DNA of 18,811 nucleotides from positions 1-18,811 of the forward strand of contig UQLU01000016.1 in assembly GCA_900542065.1 (NCBI GenBank), written 5' to 3'. Under the pieces are notes generated by a model that had not been told where the DNA came from, did not search any database, and saw only the letters and a program-made list of their open reading frames with translations. Positions 14,021-18,811 of the stretch are shown here, piece after piece. The number at the start of each line of letters is the position of its first letter. Positions within the stretch are counted from its first letter, which is position 1. The position numbers and the translations under genes were made by a program. This stretch comes from an uncultured Eggerthella sp. (GTDB lineage Bacteria > Actinomycetota > Coriobacteriia > Coriobacteriales > Eggerthellaceae).

Positions 14021-15616
14021 ATGAAGAAACTTGAAGAAGTACTTCAGGATTGGGAAGCAGTTATTGGTCTTGAAATTCATGCTGAGCTGACCACGCTCGA
14101 AACCAAAATGTTCTGCAACTGTAAATTGGAATTTGGCGCAGAGCCCAACACGCATACGTGTCCTGTATGTTTGGGCTTACCAGGAGCTTTGCCTGTACCT
14201 AACAAGGCTGCTATTGAATCCATCGTGCTTGCAGGCCTTGCAACTAACTGCGATATCGAAAAGCGGTCCATGTTCTATCGCAAGAATTACATGTATCCCG
14301 ATATGGCAAAGAACTTCCAAACCACGCAGGGCCCTGTAGCGTTCTGCATGCGTGGTCATCTTGATTTGGACGTAGATGGTGCGGCAGCTAAAGAACGTAT
14401 TGACATTGCCGATTTGAAGCCAGGCGAATCTGGCGCTGAAGGTACGACCGCTGCTAATGTGACGCGCACCGAAGATGGCTATGTGGCTCATGTGGGTATC
14501 GAGCGCATTCATATGGAAGAAGACGCTGGCAAGATGATTCACATTGGCGGCGGAGAAGGTCGTATTGCTGGTGCTACTCATTCGCTTGTGGATTACAATC
14601 GTGCCGGTACGCCTTTGATCGAGCTGGTAACTAAGCCTGACCTGCGCACTCCTGAAGAGGCACGCCTGTTTATGCAGAAGCTTCGTCAGATTTATTTGGC
14701 TATTGGTATTTCTGACTGCTCCATGGAAGAGGGCTCCCTCCGATGCGACGGTAACGTTTCTTTGCGTCGTCGTGGGTCAACTGAGTTTGGTACTAAGACC
14801 GAACTTAAGAACATGAATTCTTTCAAGAACCTGCACGATGGTTTGGCGTATGAAATTTGTCGTCAAGCTGAAGTTCTGGAAGAGGGCGGCATAATTTATC
14901 AGGAAACGCGTCATTGGGATCCTTCCAAGAAACGCACCATTGTTATGCGCGTAAAGGAAACAGCGGATGACTATCGTCTGTTCCCTGAACCCGATCTTGC
15001 TCCTTATGATCTTTCGGATGAATTTATCGAAAGCGTTCGTGCTAAGTTACCAGAATTGCCTGATGAAAAAGCAAAACGTTTTGAGGGCGAATTCGGTCTT
15101 TTTGCCTATGACGCTCGTCATTTGGTGGAGCATCGCAGCACCGCAAACTTCTTTGAAGCATGCATTGATGTTGCTGGAAACGATGCGGATAAGTTAGCAA
15201 AACCGCTTGCTAACCTGATCATCAATGATGTTGCAGCATATGCAAACGCCCAGGGTATTTCCGATATGGCAGAAACTGCACTTTCTCCTAAGCGTGCTGT
15301 TGAGTTGGTTTCTCTGCTTTCGGCAGACACCATTTCCTCCAAACAGGCAAAGGAAGTGTTTGCTGCGGTTCTGGATGAGGATAAGGACCCTTCTGCGATC
15401 GTTGAAGAGCGCGGCATGAAGCAGGTTTCTGATACGGGCGCTATTGAAGCTGTTGTCGATGGCGTTTTGGCTGAATTCCCTGACAAGGTAGAGCAGTACA
15501 AGGGTGGCAAGACAGGCTTGCTCGGATTCTTTGTTGGTCAATGCATGAAGCAAATGAAAGGTCAGGGTAACCCTAAGGTTATCAATGAGTTGTTAAGTCA
15601 AAAGCTCAACGGCTAA
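14021..15616 (+). CDS. gatB: Aspartyl/glutamyl-tRNA amidotransferase subunit B
   Basis: The 531-residue subunit binds misacylated Glu-tRNA(Gln)/Asp-tRNA(Asn), activates the side chain with ATP and transfers ammonia from GatA. Visible are the cradle-domain start VIGLEIHAEL (14-23), a Zn site from C32, C34, C47 and C50, HMEEDAGK (164-171), SLVDYNRAGTPLIE, MEEGSLRCDGNVS, DDYRLFPEPDL, and the C-terminal YqeY-like tail with GFFVGQCMKQMKGQGNP. It is about 50 residues longer than S. aureus GatB. One insert of roughly 33 residues (about 121-156) follows LDLDVDG, and a smaller one (GGGEGRIAGA, 176-185) resembles an insert I recall from actinobacterial GatB. The ATG is 2 nt after the gatA stop, with GGTGAG 6 nt upstream. 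Confidence 0.95.
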   Translation: MKKLEEVLQDWEAVIGLEIHAELTTLETKMFCNCKLEFGAEPNTHTCPVCLGLPGALPVPNKAAIESIVLAGLATNCDIEKRSMFYRKNYMYPDMAKNFQTTQGPVAFCMRGHLDLDVDGAAAKERIDIADLKPGESGAEGTTAANVTRTEDGYVAHVGIERIHMEEDAGKMIHIGGGEGRIAGATHSLVDYNRAGTPLIELVTKPDLRTPEEARLFMQKLRQIYLAIGISDCSMEEGSLRCDGNVSLRRRGSTEFGTKTELKNMNSFKNLHDGLAYEICRQAEVLEEGGIIYQETRHWDPSKKRTIVMRVKETADDYRLFPEPDLAPYDLSDEFIESVRAKLPELPDEKAKRFEGEFGLFAYDARHLVEHRSTANFFEACIDVAGNDADKLAKPLANLIINDVAAYANAQGISDMAETALSPKRAVELVSLLSADTISSKQAKEVFAAVLDEDKDPSAIVEERGMKQVSDTGAIEAVVDGVLAEFPDKVEQYKGGKTGLLGFFVGQCMKQMKGQGNPKVINELLSQKLNG

Positions 15617-15746
15617 TACTGCGTGGCATTAAGGTGATACAGTTAGCGTCTTAGACTTTGTTCACGTAGCGAAAGCGGAGGGGTTACCAAAATAGCTAAT
15701 GCAAGGTAAACCTATTCGTGTTTTAGCCTCGAAAAATAAGGTGATT

Positions 15747-15785
15747 CCTCCTATATCTGGAAAGCCAGATATAGGAGGCTTTTTT
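15747..15785 (+). terminator. Strong Rho-independent terminator of gatCAB
   Basis: A perfect 14-bp stem (15747-15760 with 15765-15778) closes an AAAG tetraloop and is followed by C and a six-T run (15780-15785). It lies 130 nt beyond the gatB stop. The 15617-15746 stretch contains no credible gene. Because the stem is perfect, it would also hold transcripts in the opposite direction, but there is no T-run on that side. Confidence 0.9.
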
Positions 15786-15943
15786 GTATTAGATCAAAGC
15801 AATGTTTTTAAAAACTGGCTTCAACCATTGCTTGATAGTTTATGCCGCCAGCGCGTATCAGCAAGCCTTCTAAAAGCCTATGATGGTGTTCGTAAGAAAT
15901 AAGCGTATTATAGAGCGGTTGTAAATATGTTATTAAGCATTCG

Positions 15944-15990
15944 ACGACACCACAGGACAACCTGTCTAGCACATTAAGTGATCGTGTCGT
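15944..15990 (+). promoter_or_regulatory. Possible structured leader upstream of the first NSS transporter gene
   Basis: A 7-bp stem ACGACAC/GTGTCGT (15944-15950 with 15984-15990) encloses a smaller hairpin ACAGG-ACAA-CCTGT (15952-15965). It ends 30 nt before the transporter ATG and could be an mRNA leader fold. I do not recognise a known riboswitch class. The rest of the 15786-16019 gap shows a TATTAT (15906-15911) without a good -35 partner and no gene. Confidence 0.3.
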
Positions 15991-16019
15991 TTGATGATAC
16001 GTATAGAAAGGTGGACCTC

Positions 16020-17486
16020 ATGGCCCACGAAGGTCAAACTTCGATTTCAAATAGTTCAAGCTCAAATGTCAGTGGGGAAACACGCGGCAACGCTTCAATG
16101 GAAGGCCGCGAGGGTTTTTCTAACCGCCTTGGTTTTCTTCTTATCAGTGCTGGATGTGCTATTGGTCTTGGTAATATTTGGCGTTTCCCCTATATTACGG
16201 GCGAATATGGTGGCGCAGCATTCGTGCTGCTCATTATCTTTTTCTTGGCAGTATTAGGTCTACCTGTATTGGTAATGGAATTCGCTGTTGGTCGTGCAAG
16301 CTATCGCTCGACTGCACGTAGTTTCGATGCGTTAGAGCCAAAGGGATCTAAGTGGCACCGCTTCAAGTGGGTGACAATTGTGGGCAACTACTTGCTCATG
16401 ATGTTCTATACCTCGGTATGTGGCTGGATGGTTGCTTACCTGGTAAAGATGGCGATAGGCACGTTTAATGGTACTGAAGATATACCGAGCGTATTTTCAT
16501 CCATGATTGGTGATCCCATCGAAATGACTGGCTGGATGCTTCTCGTTACGGTTATGGGGTTTGCAATTTGTGCCATGGGTGTACAAAAAGGCGTAGAACG
16601 AATCACAAAATATATGATGGCAGCACTGTTTATCTTTATGGCAGTACTATGCGTTCGCGCTTGTTTGCTTGAGGGTGGCGAAGAAGGTCTGGCTTTCTAT
16701 TTGCTTCCAAATTTCGATAACTTGTTCAACAATCCAAGCGCAAGCTTCCCAGAAATTGCTTATGCCGCAATGAGCCAAGCGGTCTTTATGCTCTCGATCG
16801 GTATTGGTTCGATGTCTATCTTCGGTAGCTATATGACTCGCGATAGGCGCTTGATGGGCGAAGCTGCACGTATTGCAGGTATGGATACACTGGTGGCTAT
16901 TATGGCGGGCTTGATTATTTTCCCCGCATGCTTTGCCTATGGTGTTGATCCTGATTCTGGTCCTAACCTGGTGTTCCTCACCTTGCCCTATGTCTTTGAA
17001 CAGATGCCATTAGGCCAGCTGTGGGGAACGTTGTTCTTTGTTTGCATGGCTTTCGCAGCGCTTTCAACGGTTATTGCTGTGTTTGAAAACATCCTTCGTT
17101 TTTCCATGGACCAGTGGAACATCACGCGTAAACGTGCGGTAGCTATCAATGCGCCGCTTTTGACGTTGCTCTCGATGCCGTGTGTTCTTGGCTTTTCTAT
17201 TTGGTCGGGTGTTCAGATTCCTGGCATTGGCGACATCCAATCGATTGAAGACTTCTTAGTGTCCAATAACTTCCTCGTTTTGGGATCACTCGTATTTGTT
17301 CTTTTCTGTACCAGAAAAGCTGGTTGGGGATGGAAAGGCTTTATTGAAGAAGCCGATAAGGGTGTTGGTATGAAATACCCCAAGATTCTGTACGGCTGGA
17401 CTAAGTATGGCGTACCACTGTTGATCATTGTGGTATTTGTAGTTGGCTGGGCCCCAAAGATTATGTTCTGGCTAGGCATGTCGTAA
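16020..17486 (+). CDS. Sodium-dependent transporter, NSS/SNF family (copy 1)
   Basis: The 488-residue membrane protein is a LeuT-fold, Na+-coupled symporter, probably for an amino acid or similar small amine; the substrate cannot be read from sequence. After a Ser-rich hydrophilic N-terminus (1-34), TM1 contains the unwound-helix signature CAIGLGNIWRFPY (46-58). It continues with GEYGGAAFVLLI (TM2 start), GRASYRS, GNYLLMMFYTSVCGW (TM3), MSQAVFMLSIGIGSMSIFGSYM (TM6 region) and AVFENILRF (TM8 region). About eleven to twelve helices are present, ending with a hydrophobic helix close to the C-terminus. I chose ATG 16020 because AAAGGTGG lies 6 nt upstream; a GTG/ATG 14 codons earlier has no site and adds non-family residues. 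A close paralogue follows 89 nt downstream. Confidence 0.93.
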   Translation: MAHEGQTSISNSSSSNVSGETRGNASMEGREGFSNRLGFLLISAGCAIGLGNIWRFPYITGEYGGAAFVLLIIFFLAVLGLPVLVMEFAVGRASYRSTARSFDALEPKGSKWHRFKWVTIVGNYLLMMFYTSVCGWMVAYLVKMAIGTFNGTEDIPSVFSSMIGDPIEMTGWMLLVTVMGFAICAMGVQKGVERITKYMMAALFIFMAVLCVRACLLEGGEEGLAFYLLPNFDNLFNNPSASFPEIAYAAMSQAVFMLSIGIGSMSIFGSYMTRDRRLMGEAARIAGMDTLVAIMAGLIIFPACFAYGVDPDSGPNLVFLTLPYVFEQMPLGQLWGTLFFVCMAFAALSTVIAVFENILRFSMDQWNITRKRAVAINAPLLTLLSMPCVLGFSIWSGVQIPGIGDIQSIEDFLVSNNFLVLGSLVFVLFCTRKAGWGWKGFIEEADKGVGMKYPKILYGWTKYGVPLLIIVVFVVGWAPKIMFWLGMS

Positions 17487-17550
17487 GCCCTAAACGGATG
17501 CGATACATCGTAGAGATACGATAAAAACAACAAACAGAAAGAAATTTCGG

Positions 17551-17572
17551 TAAGGAATATCGATAAGGAATA
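17551..17572 (+). repeat. Duplicated Shine-Dalgarno-like motif before the second NSS gene
   Basis: The 9-mer TAAGGAATA occurs at 17551-17559 and 17564-17572, 13 nt apart. The second copy puts AAGGA 6 nt before the GTG at 17576 and so decides the start. The first has no start codon at a suitable distance. The 89-nt gap between the two transporter genes contains no hairpin terminator, so they may be cotranscribed. Confidence 0.5.
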
Positions 17573-17575
17573 CCC

Positions 17576-18811
17576 GTGGCAGATACTCAAAAAATAACTG
17601 ACGATAATCGCGAAAAATTCTCGAGTCGACTAGGCTTTATTCTTATCAGTGCTGGATGCGCTATTGGGCTTGGTAACGTTTGGCGTTTTCCTTATATCAC
17701 AGGAGAATACGGTGGCGCAGCGTTTGTACTGCTCATTCTGTTTTTCTTGCTCGTTCTGGGCTTGCCTATTATGGTGATGGAATTCGCGATGGGTCGTGCC
17801 AGTTATCGTTCTATCGCTCGAAGCTTCGATGCCCTAGAACCACGCGGAACAAAATGGCATCGCTTTAAGTGGGTTGCCTTGGTTGGTAATTACTTGCTTA
17901 TGATGTTTTATACCGTAGTGTGCGGATGGACGTTAGCCTATTTCTTCAAGACCGCAACAGGTTCTTTTGAGGGCAATGCGGATGTTGCTGCGGTATTTAG
18001 CAATCTGCTTGCAAATCCTATCGAGATGACAGGCTGGATGCTTTTGGTTACCATCATCGGCTTTGGTGTGTGCGCCCTTGGTGTTCAGAAGGGCATTGAG
18101 CGTATCACCAAAGGAATGATGGCCGCTTTGTTCGTTATTATGGCAATTCTGTGCGTTCATTCTCTTTTACTTGAGGGTGGTCAAGCAGGTTTGGAATTTT
18201 ATCTGGTTCCGAACCTGGATAATCTGTTCAATAATCCTAATGCAAGCTTTTTGCAGATTGTATTTGCCGCTATGAGCCAAGCATTGTTTATGCTCTCTAT
18301 TGGTATTGGTTCAATGTCTATTTTTGGTAGTTACATCGGACGAGACAATAAACTGACAGGTGAGGCAGCAAATATTGCTTTGCTGGATACCTTAGTTGCT
18401 ATTATGGCGGGCTTGATTATTTTTCCTGCTTGTTTTGCTTATGGGGTAAATCCTGATTCTGGTCCAGGATTAGTGTTCCTTACGCTGCCTCATGTTTTCG
18501 CTCAGATGCCTTTGGGACAGTTGTGGGGAGCGCTTTTCTTCTTGTTTGTTGCTGCCGCGGCACTTTCGTCGGTTATTGCTGTGTTTGAAAACATCCTGCG
18601 TTTCTCTATGGACCAGTGGAATATTACGCGTAAGCGCGCAGTAGCTATTAATGGCCCCTTGTTGGTACTGCTTTCGATGCCTTGTATCTTGGGTTATAAC
18701 CTGTGGTCGGGTTTTTCGGTGCCAGGAATTGGCGATATCCAAACACTGGAAGACTTTATGCTTTCAAATAATATCTTGGTAATTGGCTGCATTTTGTTTG
18801 TGCTCTTCTGT
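17576..18811 (+). CDS. Sodium-dependent transporter, NSS/SNF family (copy 2, truncated by window end)
   Basis: An uninterrupted frame of 412 codons runs to the last base. It starts at GTG 17576 (reading MADTQKITDD), with AAGGA 6 nt upstream. By eye it is roughly three-quarters identical to the preceding transporter along its whole length. It keeps CAIGLGNVWRFPY, GEYGGAAFVLL, GNYLLMMFYT, MSQALFMLSIGIGSMSIFG, PACFAYGV and AVFENILRFSMDQWNITRK. The N-terminus is about 20 residues shorter than in copy 1, lacking the Ser-rich stretch. By alignment some 58 residues, including the last helix or two, lie beyond the window. There is no internal stop or frameshift, so it looks functional. The two copies are probably an old tandem duplication that may have diverged in substrate or affinity. 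Confidence 0.92.
   Translation, partial: MADTQKITDDNREKFSSRLGFILISAGCAIGLGNVWRFPYITGEYGGAAFVLLILFFLLVLGLPIMVMEFAMGRASYRSIARSFDALEPRGTKWHRFKWVALVGNYLLMMFYTVVCGWTLAYFFKTATGSFEGNADVAAVFSNLLANPIEMTGWMLLVTIIGFGVCALGVQKGIERITKGMMAALFVIMAILCVHSLLLEGGQAGLEFYLVPNLDNLFNNPNASFLQIVFAAMSQALFMLSIGIGSMSIFGSYIGRDNKLTGEAANIALLDTLVAIMAGLIIFPACFAYGVNPDSGPGLVFLTLPHVFAQMPLGQLWGALFFLFVAAAALSSVIAVFENILRFSMDQWNITRKRAVAINGPLLVLLSMPCILGYNLWSGFSVPGIGDIQTLEDFMLSNNILVIGCILFVLFC

Noticed and set aside
15699..15902. 67-codon plus-strand frame after gatB
   Set aside because: It runs straight through the perfect 14-bp terminator stem and T-run, has no convincing ribosome site and resembles no family.

Overview
The window looks like a chromosomal segment of a moderate-GC actinobacterium, most likely a member of the Coriobacteriia (Atopobium/Lancefieldella/Cryptobacterium-like). 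The main evidence is the minus-strand order fhaA-fhaB-pstP-rodA/pbpA-PASTA kinase, which is the classic actinobacterial cell-wall/Ser-Thr phosphorylation locus. GatB also carries a short insert of a kind I recall from actinobacterial GatB, and tRNA-dependent amidation is done by GatCAB. Base composition appears mid-range, without the strong third-position GC of Streptomyces or Mycobacterium. The genus is an inference, not something the sequence proves.

Layout. Positions 1-7.8 kb, all minus strand: FhaA, FhaB, the PP2C phosphatase PstP, a single polypeptide fusing a SEDS glycosyltransferase (RodA/FtsW) to a class B PBP transpeptidase (PbpA), and one membrane Ser/Thr kinase with three PASTA repeats. 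A hairpin terminator and the 5' half of tRNA-Arg(CCU) follow. Together these form a kinase/phosphatase/FHA circuit next to the peptidoglycan polymerase/crosslinker it probably controls. From 7.9 to 9.4 kb on the plus strand: tRNA-Leu(CAG) with promoter and terminator, then an ACT-domain D-3-phosphoglycerate dehydrogenase (serA).

From 9.42 to 9.90 kb, between convergent serA and rnhA, lie two consecutive long imperfect palindromes of about 213 and 200 bp. Each can fold end to end into one long hairpin. In the first, every deviation in the 23-bp basal helix is a G.U pair on the plus strand, so I regard these as the most interesting unexplained structures in the window. Then come rnhA and engB (minus), an MscS-type channel (plus), the gatCAB operon (plus) with a strong terminator, and two tandem sodium:neurotransmitter-symporter family transporters. 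The second transporter runs off the window end.

Most of the window is housekeeping. The items that merit a second look are the tandem palindromes, the SEDS-PBP fusion with its preserved internal methionine, a hairpin inside the fha operon, a GatB insertion and the transporter duplication. No phage, insertion-sequence transposase, CRISPR array or defence system was seen.
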